From: JBEKCB01 sp052139675
GTDB taxonomy: Bacteria > Planctomycetota > Brocadiia > CAIUPP01
Length of the DNA: 31,450 nt
Reading direction: 5' to 3'
Assembly: GCA_052139675.1 (NCBI GenBank)
Contig: JBKQWE010000058.1
Location: 1-31,450 of the forward strand
The translations under genes were made by a program, and so were the position numbers. Numbering within the stretch: position 1 is the stretch's first letter; every line of letters starts with the position of its first letter. The notes under the pieces are model-generated. The model did no database searches, had not been told where the DNA came from, and saw only the letters and a list, made by a program, of their open reading frames with translations. This document shows, piece by piece, positions 1-7,895 of the stretch.

Positions 1-80
1 CTTCGTTCAGCATGACGAGCGCCCATCTCAGGCCTTTCGCAAGAAATGCGCTAACGAAGAAAAGACCTACTGAAAGTCAA

Positions 81-97
81 CCGGCTGAAAGCCGGTG
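81..97. repeat. Short GAA-loop hairpin repeat
   Basis: A perfect 7-bp inverted repeat (ACCGGCT / AGCCGGT) encloses a GAA loop. The same hairpin design (short stem, GAA or TAAA loop) occurs three times at the other end of the window (31332-31395), which suggests a dispersed palindromic repeat family rather than a gene-specific terminator. No T-run follows. The adjoining 1-80 contains a fragment resembling the GTCATGCTGA-type repeat on the opposite strand (about 7-16). Confidence 0.6.
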
Positions 98-130
98 GGA
101 TTAGACCCGGTGCACGGAACCTAAAAGCAA

Positions 131-165
131 TTCGTATCGGCGTTCATCGGCGTCCATCGGCGGTT
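131..165. repeat. Decamer tandem repeat, about three copies
   Basis: Three imperfect 10-base units end in ATCGG (units at 131-140, 141-150 and 151-160), followed by CGGTTAA. The block lies between the end of ccsA and the left edge of the window. From memory, very similar TTCATCGGCGTCCATCGG blocks occur as dispersed intergenic repeats in many environmental genomes; I cannot check that here. No reading frame or terminator is evident in 1-211. Confidence 0.55.
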
Positions 166-211
166 AAGAGATTAGAGCCCGTCTGTAAAAGCCGAGGTCG
201 CTCGCGGCCGG

Positions 212-1063
212 TCAATTCGTGGCGTAGGAATGCAGGCTCACGAGCAGGTAGCTCACGCCGAAGTAGGTGAAGCCCACGAACACGAAGCCCGCGATGGCGA
301 AGATGGCGTTCAGGCGCGGCAGGTTCTCGCGCTTGACGCCGAACTGCGCGCCGGCCATGCGGAAGTGCAGGTAGATGCCGTACACGAACCACGTGATCAG
401 CGACCACGTCTCCTTCGGGTCCCAGCCCCAGTAACGGCCCCAGGCCTGCTTCGCCCACACGGAGCCGGAGATGATGCCGATCGTCAGCGCCAGGAACCCG
501 AACGCCATCAACTGGTAGGCGAGCACGTCGAGGACTTTTTGCGACTCGCGCTGCCGCCAGATCGCCAGCCAGAGGATCGCCGTGCAGAAGGCCGCGAAGA
601 ACGCGCCGTACGAGACCATGCACGTGAAGACGTGGAAGACCAGCCACTTGCTCTGCAGCGCGGGCATGAGCGGGTGAGCGCCCTGCGCGAAGAGCGTCGA
701 GACCGCCAGGATTCCCACCGCGCCCAGCGACGCGCCCAGCTCCATCCCGGTGAAGCCCACGAAGATGCGCGAGACGAAGTACACCGCGCAGAAGCCCCAC
801 GCCATCCAGAGCATGGACTCGGGGACGTTCGAGAACGGCGGATAGCCGATCGCCCGCCACTCGGCGATGATCGTCGCGGTCAGGCCGGCCATGCCGAGCG
901 CGATCAGGACGTTGCCCGCCCCGCGCATCCAGCGGAGCCAGCCGGCCGAATCGGCGGCGCGATCGGCCTTCTTCATGACCAGCGCCAGGACCGCCTGCAG
1001 CGCGTTCACCAGCACCGCGGCCAGGAAGATGACGAAGGAGGCCGTCCACAACTGCTCATGCAT
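212..1063 (-). CDS. ccsA: System II cytochrome c biogenesis protein CcsA/CcsB (ResC type)
   Basis: Integral membrane haem handling and ligation subunit of the System II (Ccs/Res) cytochrome c maturation complex, which works with ResB to attach haem to CXXCH apocytochromes outside the cytoplasmic membrane. The 283-residue product is almost entirely hydrophobic helices. It carries the WWD-type haem-handling signature near residues 205-220 (GRYWGWDPKETWSLITW), plus conserved histidines in flanking helices. The length fits stand-alone CcsA/ResC. The start codon overlaps the end of resB by 8 bases, so the two are translationally coupled, as is usual. It is last in a four-gene minus-strand operon behind two multihaem cytochromes that need exactly this machinery. 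The HemX paralogue is an alternative, but the intact WWD motif and resB neighbour favour CcsA. Confidence 0.93.
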   Translation of the reverse strand: MHEQLWTASFVIFLAAVLVNALQAVLALVMKKADRAADSAGWLRWMRGAGNVLIALGMAGLTATIIAEWRAIGYPPFSNVPESMLWMAWGFCAVYFVSRIFVGFTGMELGASLGAVGILAVSTLFAQGAHPLMPALQSKWLVFHVFTCMVSYGAFFAAFCTAILWLAIWRQRESQKVLDVLAYQLMAFGFLALTIGIISGSVWAKQAWGRYWGWDPKETWSLITWFVYGIYLHFRMAGAQFGVKRENLPRLNAIFAIAGFVFVGFTYFGVSYLLVSLHSYATN

Positions 1064-2180
1064 CGCCGCGCCCCTTTCGGTTCAAGAGCGGCTTGACATA
1101 GAACGCGAGCGCCACGCCGATCGGCAGGAGGAGGAACCCGGCAAAGACGAGCGGCACGCCCGGATCGCGCGTCACCTCCAGGGTGCTGGCCAGGGTCTCC
1201 GGGTCGTACGAGACCTGGTAGAACGTGTACGGGCCGACCTTGAGCGGCGAGTTGACGAGGATGACGGCGTTCTGGACCTCTTTGCCGCCCGCGTCCAGGA
1301 TCGTCACGTGGCTCTCGAAGGCCTTGACGGTGGCCGGATGCCAGACGTATTTGACCTTGATGCCTTCCGGGCCCGCGCCGTGGCCTTCGAGCTCGGGGTA
1401 CTTCGAGAAAAGCCACTGCTTGGATGTCCCGGCGGGGCCGGTGAACTGGACCTCGACAGCCGGGTTGAGCGGCTCCTCGGAGGCGGAGTAGATTTTCCGG
1501 TTCTCGTCCATCTTGAAATCGGGGAGATACCTCAGCACCTCGATGGAGGTGCCGTCGGGGCGCAACTGGACCGGCTTGCCGACATCGCGCGGGATGGAGC
1601 GGGCCTGCGCTGCTCCCTGCACGCGCACCTCCAGCGCGTCGTGCGCGTCGTCATAGTACCGGACGATGAAGTCGTCCAGGCGCACCTGGAAGCCGAGCGG
1701 GATGCGGGCGGCGGCGTCTTCGACTTCGAAGTCGCCGATCGTCTTTCCCTTCTCGATCGTGATCATGCCGTCCACGCCCGCGATGCCGCGCAGGATGGCG
1801 CCGGCGACGATGAGCAGGATGCTGGCGTGGGTGATCAACGTGAAGCTCTTGCGAAGGGTGAACCGCGCGCCGGAGAAGGTGCAGGCGGCGACGCTGAGAG
1901 CCAGCAGCCCCAGCAGGCCCAGGAACCACCAGGTGACGTAGAGATGATTCAGCCCGAGCAAGACGATGAGCGAGCCCGCCACGCGGCCGTAGCGCGCGAT
2001 GGCCGCGCCCGGTTCAATGGGCCCCTGCTCGATGAGCGTGCCGACGATGGATGCCGCCGCGATGAGCGCCATGAGGACGATGGCGAAACGGATGGACCTG
2101 AGCCTGCGGATGACGCGCCGAACCCAGCCGGGGTCGGCGGCCGGCGAGGAAGCCTGGGCGGTTTCGTCGGTGTTTTTCAT
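1056..2180 (-). CDS. resB: Cytochrome c biogenesis protein ResB
   Basis: Membrane partner of CcsA in System II cytochrome c maturation; the family binds apocytochrome and haem on the outer face of the membrane. The 374-residue product has the family layout: a helix near residues 30-50, a second and third near 68-105 (LNHLYVTWWFLGLLGLLALS), a fourth near 115-135, a large extracytoplasmic beta-rich domain (about 140-340), and a C-terminal helix beginning DPGVPLVFAGFLLLPIG. It is shorter than the roughly 450-550 residues of some ResB proteins but matches compact ResB forms. Its ATG overlaps the stop of the preceding dodecahaem cytochrome gene by four bases (ATGA), and its end overlaps ccsA, so all three are probably co-translated. 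Confidence 0.93.
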   Translation of the reverse strand: MKNTDETAQASSPAADPGWVRRVIRRLRSIRFAIVLMALIAAASIVGTLIEQGPIEPGAAIARYGRVAGSLIVLLGLNHLYVTWWFLGLLGLLALSVAACTFSGARFTLRKSFTLITHASILLIVAGAILRGIAGVDGMITIEKGKTIGDFEVEDAAARIPLGFQVRLDDFIVRYYDDAHDALEVRVQGAAQARSIPRDVGKPVQLRPDGTSIEVLRYLPDFKMDENRKIYSASEEPLNPAVEVQFTGPAGTSKQWLFSKYPELEGHGAGPEGIKVKYVWHPATVKAFESHVTILDAGGKEVQNAVILVNSPLKVGPYTFYQVSYDPETLASTLEVTRDPGVPLVFAGFLLLPIGVALAFYVKPLLNRKGRGDA

Positions 2181-3622
2181 TTCTCGGCGTGCGCCTGGGC
2201 CACTTGTGCGGCCTTGGAGCAGACATTCTCCAGAATGCTGGAAGCGTACTCCGGGTTATGAACGGGATTGGCGGCCACGACGAACTTCAGGTCCTCACGC
2301 GCCTCGGCGAGGGCCTTCGCGCCGGCCTCCTTTTCGGGCGAATCGGGCAGCGCCGCGAGACGGGCGGCGGCCTCCTCAACGGCCTTCTGCGCCTGGGCGA
2401 CGCTCTTGGCCGCATCCGCTTTCCACGTCGCTATCATACCGTCCACCGCGTCGCCATGGCAAGCGGCGCAACCGACGCCGGTGGCCTCGCCGAGGCCTTC
2501 CGGCGAGACCTTGCCGCCGGCGGCCGGCGTTTTGTGACAGGCGATGCATTGGACGGAAGCCGCCCACATGACGCTGGGCTGGGATTTGACGCCGCGCGCT
2601 CCTAGGCCGCGGTACAGCGTGGCGACCTGGGCGTGCCGGTCGCTGTGACACTGGGCGCAGGAGATGTCTTCGCCGCCGTGCACGACGTCCTTCCCATGGC
2701 GGATTTCGGAGTGGCAGTAAAAGCATTCCACGTGGTGGTCGGTCACGTGCGTCTGGTGCAGGAACGGGGTGTCGCCGCGTTTTTGCAGGTCCTCGGTCTT
2801 GGAGTGGCAGGCCATGCAGACCTGGCCGGGGATGCTTCCGGTTCCCTGCAGGCAGTCGGCGTGGCACATCATGCACTGGACCTGCGGACGGTCAATGTAG
2901 TCCTTGTGCGAGAACGTGTCGCCGGTCGCCAGCTTGACCGGCTGCGAAGGCGCGGCGTGGCAGAGGGTGCAGTTGGCGGTCGGGCTGGCTGCGGCGACGG
3001 GGTCGTCGTAGCGGTAGCCCTTGAAATGGCAGGTGAAGCAAACCGATTCCGTCACGGTCAGGTGCCCGCCCTGGAGGACCTGGACGATCTGCGAGTGGCA
3101 GGTCTGGCAGCGGAGCTGCTTGCCGCGGCGGGTCTCCGTCAGGTGCGGCTTATGATCGAACCGGACGGGGACCTGCAAGTGTCCCTGGAGGCCGGTGAAT
3201 TCCACCTGGCCCTGGCCTTCCAGGAGCCGTTTTTCATGGCAGCCCGGCCGCAGGCAGGCGGCATCGGGAATCTCCGCGTGCAGCCGCGTGCCGTAGGTCC
3301 CGGTCACGTACGAGGCCACCTGGCGGAGCGCTTGGAACTTGACCTTCAGGATGGACTTGATGCCCGACGCGGCGTGACATTTCAGACACTCGACGCCGCG
3401 CTGGCCGTGAGGCGAGGTTTTCCAGGACTGGTAATAAGGTTCCATGATATGGCAGCTCCGGCAGAAGGTGGAGTGGCCGCTGAGCAGCAACATTCCACCG
3501 GAGCCGGCGACGGCCAGAAAGGCCGCCGCGGCCAGGCAATAGAAGAACCGCCTCTGCAGGAGCAGGGGTTGGCCGGTTCCGACGGGAACATGGATTCCCG
3601 CAACGCGCAGTATGCGTCTCAT
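2177..3622 (-). CDS. Membrane-anchored dodecahaem cytochrome c, NapC/NirT-like N-terminus
   Basis: Probable periplasmic multihaem electron-transfer protein anchored by one N-terminal helix (about residues 26-48). The segment just after the helix (FCRSCHIMEPYYQSW...SPHG) resembles the quinol-interacting start of NapC/NirT cytochromes, suggesting electrons enter from menaquinol. I count eleven CXXCH motifs plus one CX4CH (CLRPGCH, near residue 125), so twelve potential c haems in 481 residues. The roughly 80-residue tail after the last haem is helical and Ala/Glu/Lys-rich and ends with an HNPEYASSIL segment of a kind seen in other multihaem cytochromes. No clear Shine-Dalgarno precedes the ATG, which lies 71 bases after the c554-like gene. 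Partner and terminal acceptor are unknown; an iron- or extracellular-acceptor role is possible but not shown. Confidence 0.88.
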   Translation of the reverse strand: MRRILRVAGIHVPVGTGQPLLLQRRFFYCLAAAAFLAVAGSGGMLLLSGHSTFCRSCHIMEPYYQSWKTSPHGQRGVECLKCHAASGIKSILKVKFQALRQVASYVTGTYGTRLHAEIPDAACLRPGCHEKRLLEGQGQVEFTGLQGHLQVPVRFDHKPHLTETRRGKQLRCQTCHSQIVQVLQGGHLTVTESVCFTCHFKGYRYDDPVAAASPTANCTLCHAAPSQPVKLATGDTFSHKDYIDRPQVQCMMCHADCLQGTGSIPGQVCMACHSKTEDLQKRGDTPFLHQTHVTDHHVECFYCHSEIRHGKDVVHGGEDISCAQCHSDRHAQVATLYRGLGARGVKSQPSVMWAASVQCIACHKTPAAGGKVSPEGLGEATGVGCAACHGDAVDGMIATWKADAAKSVAQAQKAVEEAAARLAALPDSPEKEAGAKALAEAREDLKFVVAANPVHNPEYASSILENVCSKAAQVAQAHAEK

Positions 3623-3693
3623 GGGTGGCGATACCGGAATTCGACAAAGAATCTGTGGCGACCGCGACGACTGGGGTCACGGTGCGGCACGGC

Positions 3694-4317
3694 TCACTCG
3701 GCCGCAGCTTTCGGCACTACGTGCTTGATCTTGTCCCAGCAGGCGTCGTAGTCGAAGCCGACCTTCTTGCCGTCCTTGGTGGTAAAGCGGTCCGGCTTCC
3801 AGGCGGGCGACTTATCGTTGTGGCAGGTGACGCAGAGCTTCTCGTCGCCGATCATCAGGCCCGCTTTGAGGGCAAGCGCACGGTCTTTCATGACGCTCAA
3901 CGACTTGTAATCATTCCCCGGACCGTGGCAGGTTTCGCACTGGATGCCGTCCTCGACCTTGAACGCGGGCTTCAGGAACTCGGCTTTCTGAGCATCGGAG
4001 AGGTCCCAGCCGGTCGCGTGGCAGCGCAGGCATTCGGGAGTTTCCACCGGGGCGGTCTTAATGCCGCGATCCGTCGCCATCTTGACGGCCTCCGGCGTCT
4101 TGAGCGTCTCGTACGCCGTTGCGTGCTTGGACGCTTTCCAGATGACGACCTGCTCGCCCTGTTTCTTTGTACTGTGGCACATGCGACAGCCGGCGACGCC
4201 GATATAGGCGTGCTCGGGCGCCTTCGCCGCGTCCGCCGCAACCGCTGCGCTGACGGCTACGCCCAGAATTACGGACAGACCCACTCCGGCGAACCCGATT
4301 ACCTGTCGCTTGCCCAT
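3694..4317 (-). CDS. Tetrahaem cytochrome c554-like protein
   Basis: Exported tetrahaem electron carrier. The 207-residue product begins with a signal peptide (MGKRQVIGFAGVG... cleaved after about residue 28, AVAA|DAAKAP). It carries four CXXCH motifs (CRMCH, CLRCH, CETCH, CVTCH), with the spacing and the YIGVAGCRMCH opening typical of the cytochrome c554 family (nitrifier c554 is about the same size and also tetrahaem). The ATG is supported by a strong AAAGGAG Shine-Dalgarno at 4323-4329, five bases upstream. As first gene of the minus-strand operon it is probably a soluble shuttle for the dodecahaem cytochrome behind it. A nitrification role is not implied, as c554-like folds occur widely in anaerobes. 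Confidence 0.88.
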   Translation of the reverse strand: MGKRQVIGFAGVGLSVILGVAVSAAVAADAAKAPEHAYIGVAGCRMCHSTKKQGEQVVIWKASKHATAYETLKTPEAVKMATDRGIKTAPVETPECLRCHATGWDLSDAQKAEFLKPAFKVEDGIQCETCHGPGNDYKSLSVMKDRALALKAGLMIGDEKLCVTCHNDKSPAWKPDRFTTKDGKKVGFDYDACWDKIKHVVPKAAAE

Positions 4318-4344
4318 TGCTTCTCCTTTAACTAAGATGCGGTT

Positions 4345-4373
4345 ATTCTAACCCAAATCCGACGTCCAGTCCA
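4345..4373 (-). promoter_or_regulatory. Candidate sigma-70-type promoter for the cytochrome/resB/ccsA operon
   Basis: Read on the minus strand, TGGACT (4368-4373) and TAGAAT (4345-4350) are separated by 17 bases. This puts a start site near 4338 and a short leader with the Shine-Dalgarno before the ATG at 4317. The -35 is weak. A 7-bp hairpin (CCAAAGC/GCTTTGG, 4393-4410) sits just upstream and could be an operator. A second TATATT-like -10 at 4422-4427 is possible. Confidence 0.35.
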
Positions 4374-4571
4374 GTCATTCTGCCACCTCTTTCCAAAGCC
4401 GACGCTTTGGCGATACCCGATAATATAGCACGTCTTATGCCTAATTTCGAATGCTGCATGGAATTTTCGTAAAGTGCTGGCAGGACCGCGTCTTAGCGTT
4501 CGGCGGGTGAGGAATCGTGGAGCAAGCTGTATTCCCATGTCTGGCAAGGTGTTGAGGCTGAATTCCCAAAA

Positions 4572-4603
4572 CTGAGAACGCCGCGGGCTGAGAAACACCG
4601 CGG
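4572..4603. repeat. Tandem direct repeat, possible enhancer site
   Basis: CTGAGAACGCCGCGG (4572-4586) is repeated as CTGAGAAACACCGCGG (4588-4603): same sequence apart from one added A and one G-to-A change, one-base spacer, so a period of 16-17 bases. It lies roughly 160-190 bp upstream of the predicted sigma-54 start site, where enhancer-binding activators commonly bind. A regulatory role is inferred from position only. Confidence 0.45.
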
Positions 4604-4737
4604 TTATGAGCTACATGGTCCATTCTTCAGCGGCCTGTTTGGCATCAGGATTCTGGTCGCATGTTGTTCGCGACTGAGTGTTTCCCGTGTACGAGCGGCA
4701 CGCTCAAGTTCTTCGGTATGCAGTATCCCGTTCCGGC

Positions 4738-4754
4738 TTGGCACGCCGCTTGCG
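4738..4754 (+). promoter_or_regulatory. Sigma-54 (RpoN) promoter for the cytochrome-AhbAB fusion
   Basis: TTGGCACG (4738-4745), four bases, then TTGC (4750-4753) matches the RpoN consensus TTGGCACG-N4-TTGC(A/T), with GG at -24 and GC at -12 and only the base after TTGC (a G) deviating. The start site would be near 4764, giving a leader of about 90 bases before the ATG at 4857. This implies activation by an enhancer-binding protein that is not encoded in the window. Confidence 0.6.
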
Positions 4755-4856
4755 ATCATAGCATTTGACGTACCATGGCCCAGGCCCTTTTCGCAAAGTT
4801 GAGAAAGAATTGCTAATGCCAGCGCTGCACGAGCTTAGCGCATCCTGGATACCCGG

Positions 4857-7800
4857 ATGAGGTTCATTGTGCTTCGACACGCGACGCTGACGATATTGAT
4901 CGCCCTGGTCTGTCTCACCGTCCGGACGGCCGCCGCTCTCGACAATGCCGACTGTCTCCAATGTCACGGCGACCAGTCACTGGCCAAGAAGGACTCCAAG
5001 GGCAAGACGATCTCCCTGTACGTGGACGAGGCGAAATTCAAGGCCACCATCCACGGCAAGAACCTCTGCACCAGTTGCCATTCGGATGTCACCGACCTGC
5101 CTCATCCGGACAACTATGTCGCGAAGTCGGTTTCCTGCGCGCAATGCCACCGCGTCGAAACGGAGATCTACCTCAAGAGCGACCACGGCCAGGCGGTCCA
5201 CACGGGCGTGCAGGAAGCCGCCTCGTGCAAAGATTGCCACGGCAGCAACCACTATCTGCTGAACCACCGCGACCCGCAGTCGCCGGTGTATCGAACCAAC
5301 CTGCCCAAGACTTGCGGACGCTGCCACAGCAACGTGCCCGAGATGGAGAAGTTCAACCTCCGGCAGCGTTCCCCGGTCCTCAGCTACGAAAACAGCGTCC
5401 ATGGCATTGCCTTGCTGGAAAAGGGCGAAGTCAACGCCGCCGTCTGCACCGATTGCCACGGCTCGCACAACCTGCACCGGTCCACGAACCCCCTGTCAAA
5501 GCTGTATTGGCAGAACGTTCCCGGCACCTGCGGCAAGTGCCACGAGAACGTCCAGCAGACTTACAGCCTGAGCGTTCACGGCACCGCGGTCAAGGCCGGG
5601 GTGCGCGATGCGCCCGTCTGCACCGACTGCCATGGCGAGCACACGATCACCGCCGTCAAGCTGGCCAGCTCCCGCGTGGCGCCGGCCAACATCCCTGAAA
5701 CCTGCGGCCAGTGTCACGCCGCGCAGCGGATCATCACCCAGTACCGATTGCCGCCGAATGTGTTTTCGACCTACGTGCAGAGCTTCCATGGCCTGGCCCT
5801 GCAGGGCGGCAACGTCACTGCGGCCAACTGCGCGTCCTGCCACGGCGTGCACGACATTCTGCCCGCCACCGATCCGCGCTCCACGATCAATCCCCAGAAC
5901 CTGCCGGAGACGTGCGGCAAGTGCCATCCCGGCATCGGCACCCGGCTCAGCGCGGAGTTCTTCCGCATTCACGCGCCGCTCGGGGCGGCCGAGGGAAAGC
6001 CGTGGATCGTGAATTTCATCTCCTGGTTCTATATCGCCCTGATTCTGATGACCATCGGCGGGATGGCGTCGTTCAACCTGCTCGACTATCTCCACAAGAC
6101 CCGCGCGCACATCCGCGCCGTCCGGAACAGCGACGGCGAATCGCGCCTGACTCGCTGGATGGGCTTCCAGCACTACCTGCTCGTGGTGCTGTTCGTCCTG
6201 CTGGTGTACACCGGCTTCGCGCACCGGTTCCCCGACGCGTTCTGGAGCTGGCCGTTCCGCGTGCTGCCCGACGGCAGCGGCTTGCGCAGCCTCCTCCATC
6301 GCATCTGCGGCTGGACCTTCGCCGGCTTCTTCCTGGCGCACGTGGTGGCGCTCGTCGGCAGCCGCCGCGGCCGCGAGCACTTCCGCGCGCTGTGGTTCAT
6401 CCCGGACGATCTCAAGGACGCCCTCGCACAGTTGGCTTACAATCTCGGCCTGCGCCCGACGAGGCCGCCGCACCGCCGCTGGAACTACGCGGAAAAGGCC
6501 GAATACTGGGCCTTGATCTGGGGCTCCATCGTGATGATCGTGACCGGCACGATGCTGATCTTCACCGCCACCGTGCTGGCCACGCTGCCGAAGGTCTGGC
6601 ACGACGTGGCGCAGGTGATCCACTACTACGAGGCCACCCTCGCCGCGCTGGCCATCCTGGTGTGGCACTTCTACTGGACGATCTTCGATCCCGACGAATA
6701 TCCGATGAACCCCTCCTGGCTGCTCGGCAAGAAAGCGGCGCACACCGGCGGCACCGCAAGGCTCGACCGGACCGCCGCGGATTCCCACGGGCCGGGCGGC
6801 GCGGGGACGGCGGTCGCTCCGGCGGTGGACTGCGGCGACCGCGCGGGGAGGTGCAATCTGCCCGAGAGCGAGTGCCGCATCCTGCAGGTGCTGCAGGACG
6901 AGTTCCCGCTGTGCCGGTCGCCGTACGCCGAGGTCGCCAGGCTGACGGGGCTTTCGCCGGAGGACGCGGACCGGCGGATCTTCTCTCTGCGGCAACGCGG
7001 GGTCATCCGGCGCATCGGCGGCGTCATCAGCCCGCGGCGTCTCGGCCTGGCCGCCACGATCGTGGCGATGAAGGTGCCTCCCGAGCGCGTCAACGAGGTG
7101 GCCGCGGTGGTCTACGCGCTGCCGAACGTCACGCACAATTGCCTGCGGGCGCACGAGTACAACATGTGGCTCACGCTGACGGCGAAGTCGCGCGAAGAAC
7201 TGATCGCGACGGTGGCGCAGGTCAAGCGGGTCACGCGCATCACGGAAATCCTCGACCTGCCGGCATTGAAAACGTACAAGATCAACGTTCGATTGGACTG
7301 CGGGCAGCCCCTGGAAGCTCGGCGCGTGACGCGGCCGCAGGCCGCCGTTCCGCCGCCCGCCGATGCGCACGGCGAACCGCCGGCGGCCGCGCCGAAGCCG
7401 GGACCGGTCGTATTGACGGAGACGCAGGAGAAGGTGCTCGATCTCCTTCAAGGGGACCTGCCGGACGGTCTGGAGCCGTACGACGCGCTGGCGGAGCGGG
7501 CGGGGCTGCCGGTCGAGACCTTCCTGGCCACGGCGAAGGAACTCCTCCAGTGCGGCTGTTTCCGGAGAATCAGCGCACTGGTCAATCACGGCCAGATCGG
7601 TTTCCGGGCGAACGCCATGGGCGTCTGGCAGGTGCCCGTCGGCCACGAGGACGAAGCCGGTCGCGCCATCGCCGGGTTCGCGGCGGTGACGCACTGTTAC
7701 CGGCGCCCGATCTCCGACGATTGGCCCTTCGCGATTTTCTCCACGATCCACGGCCGCAACCGGGCGGCGTGCGAGGAGATCGCGCGCCAGATCGCCGACA

Positions 7801-7895
7801 AAGTGGACCCGATCGCCCATCTCGTCATCTTCACCGAGCGCGAATTGAAGAAGGGAAGCCGAAGGCTATGGATACGCGGTTCAGGGGTCGGTTGA
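4857..7895 (+). CDS. Fusion: 11-haem cytochrome c, cytochrome b membrane domain, siroheme decarboxylase-like AhbA-AhbB
   Basis: A single 1012-residue frame joins three modules. Residues 1-27 are a signal peptide. Residues 33-357 carry eleven CXXCH motifs (periplasmic c haems). Residues about 382-615 form five transmembrane helices with paired histidines (FQHY, LLHR, FFLAH, HYYEAT, VWHFYW), as in diheme cytochrome b of CbcL or hydrogenase type. After a roughly 50-residue Gly/Ala-rich linker, about 668-820 and 852-1005 are two Lrp/AsnC-fold halves: the first with VTHNCLRAHEYNMW, the second with VTHCYRRPISDDWPF, matching AhbA/AhbB (NirD/L-type) siroheme decarboxylase. Five helices after an exported N-terminus put the AhbAB part in the cytoplasm, and positive residues in the predicted inner loops agree. 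Activity could be siroheme decarboxylation at the membrane or haem-responsive sensing; neither is shown. It is probably driven by the sigma-54 promoter at 4738. The last residues (after ELKKGSRRLW) look non-native. Confidence 0.85.
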   Translation: MRFIVLRHATLTILIALVCLTVRTAAALDNADCLQCHGDQSLAKKDSKGKTISLYVDEAKFKATIHGKNLCTSCHSDVTDLPHPDNYVAKSVSCAQCHRVETEIYLKSDHGQAVHTGVQEAASCKDCHGSNHYLLNHRDPQSPVYRTNLPKTCGRCHSNVPEMEKFNLRQRSPVLSYENSVHGIALLEKGEVNAAVCTDCHGSHNLHRSTNPLSKLYWQNVPGTCGKCHENVQQTYSLSVHGTAVKAGVRDAPVCTDCHGEHTITAVKLASSRVAPANIPETCGQCHAAQRIITQYRLPPNVFSTYVQSFHGLALQGGNVTAANCASCHGVHDILPATDPRSTINPQNLPETCGKCHPGIGTRLSAEFFRIHAPLGAAEGKPWIVNFISWFYIALILMTIGGMASFNLLDYLHKTRAHIRAVRNSDGESRLTRWMGFQHYLLVVLFVLLVYTGFAHRFPDAFWSWPFRVLPDGSGLRSLLHRICGWTFAGFFLAHVVALVGSRRGREHFRALWFIPDDLKDALAQLAYNLGLRPTRPPHRRWNYAEKAEYWALIWGSIVMIVTGTMLIFTATVLATLPKVWHDVAQVIHYYEATLAALAILVWHFYWTIFDPDEYPMNPSWLLGKKAAHTGGTARLDRTAADSHGPGGAGTAVAPAVDCGDRAGRCNLPESECRILQVLQDEFPLCRSPYAEVARLTGLSPEDADRRIFSLRQRGVIRRIGGVISPRRLGLAATIVAMKVPPERVNEVAAVVYALPNVTHNCLRAHEYNMWLTLTAKSREELIATVAQVKRVTRITEILDLPALKTYKINVRLDCGQPLEARRVTRPQAAVPPPADAHGEPPAAAPKPGPVVLTETQEKVLDLLQGDLPDGLEPYDALAERAGLPVETFLATAKELLQCGCFRRISALVNHGQIGFRANAMGVWQVPVGHEDEAGRAIAGFAAVTHCYRRPISDDWPFAIFSTIHGRNRAACEEIARQIADKVDPIAHLVIFTERELKKGSRRLWIRGSGVG

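Larger units (their letters stand above)
4318..4856. other. 539-bp divergent intergenic region, no convincing gene
   Basis: This region separates the divergent starts of the c554-like gene and the cytochrome-AhbAB fusion. It is visibly less GC-rich than its flanks. It holds a candidate sigma-70-type promoter for the minus operon, a 7-bp hairpin at 4393-4410, a tandem direct repeat at 4572-4603 and a sigma-54-type promoter at 4738-4754. Short open frames exist (for example 4332-4598 minus), but they have no recognisable domain or ribosome binding site, so I do not call them genes. Confidence 0.7.

Noticed and set aside
2633..3751. 372-codon plus-strand frame opposite the dodecahaem cytochrome
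   Set aside because: No domain, and the opposite strand has twelve haem motifs.
3694..4317. Evidence for nitrification from the c554-like protein
   Set aside because: No hydroxylamine oxidoreductase or ammonia monooxygenase is present; c554-like folds are widespread.
4332..4598. 88-codon minus-strand frame in the divergent intergenic region, and a 60-codon frame at 4441-4623
   Set aside because: No Shine-Dalgarno, no recognisable motif, and they cross the candidate promoter and hairpin.
4704..4967. 87-codon minus-strand frame over the start of the fusion gene
   Set aside because: It overlaps the signal peptide coding region and the sigma-54 site and has no recognisable content.
5496..7820. 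Very long open frame (774 codons) on the minus strand across the cytochrome-AhbAB fusion
   Set aside because: It is Arg/Asp/His/Ala-rich with no domain, typical of antisense frames in GC-rich genes; the plus-strand frame has eleven haem motifs and clear AhbAB domains.
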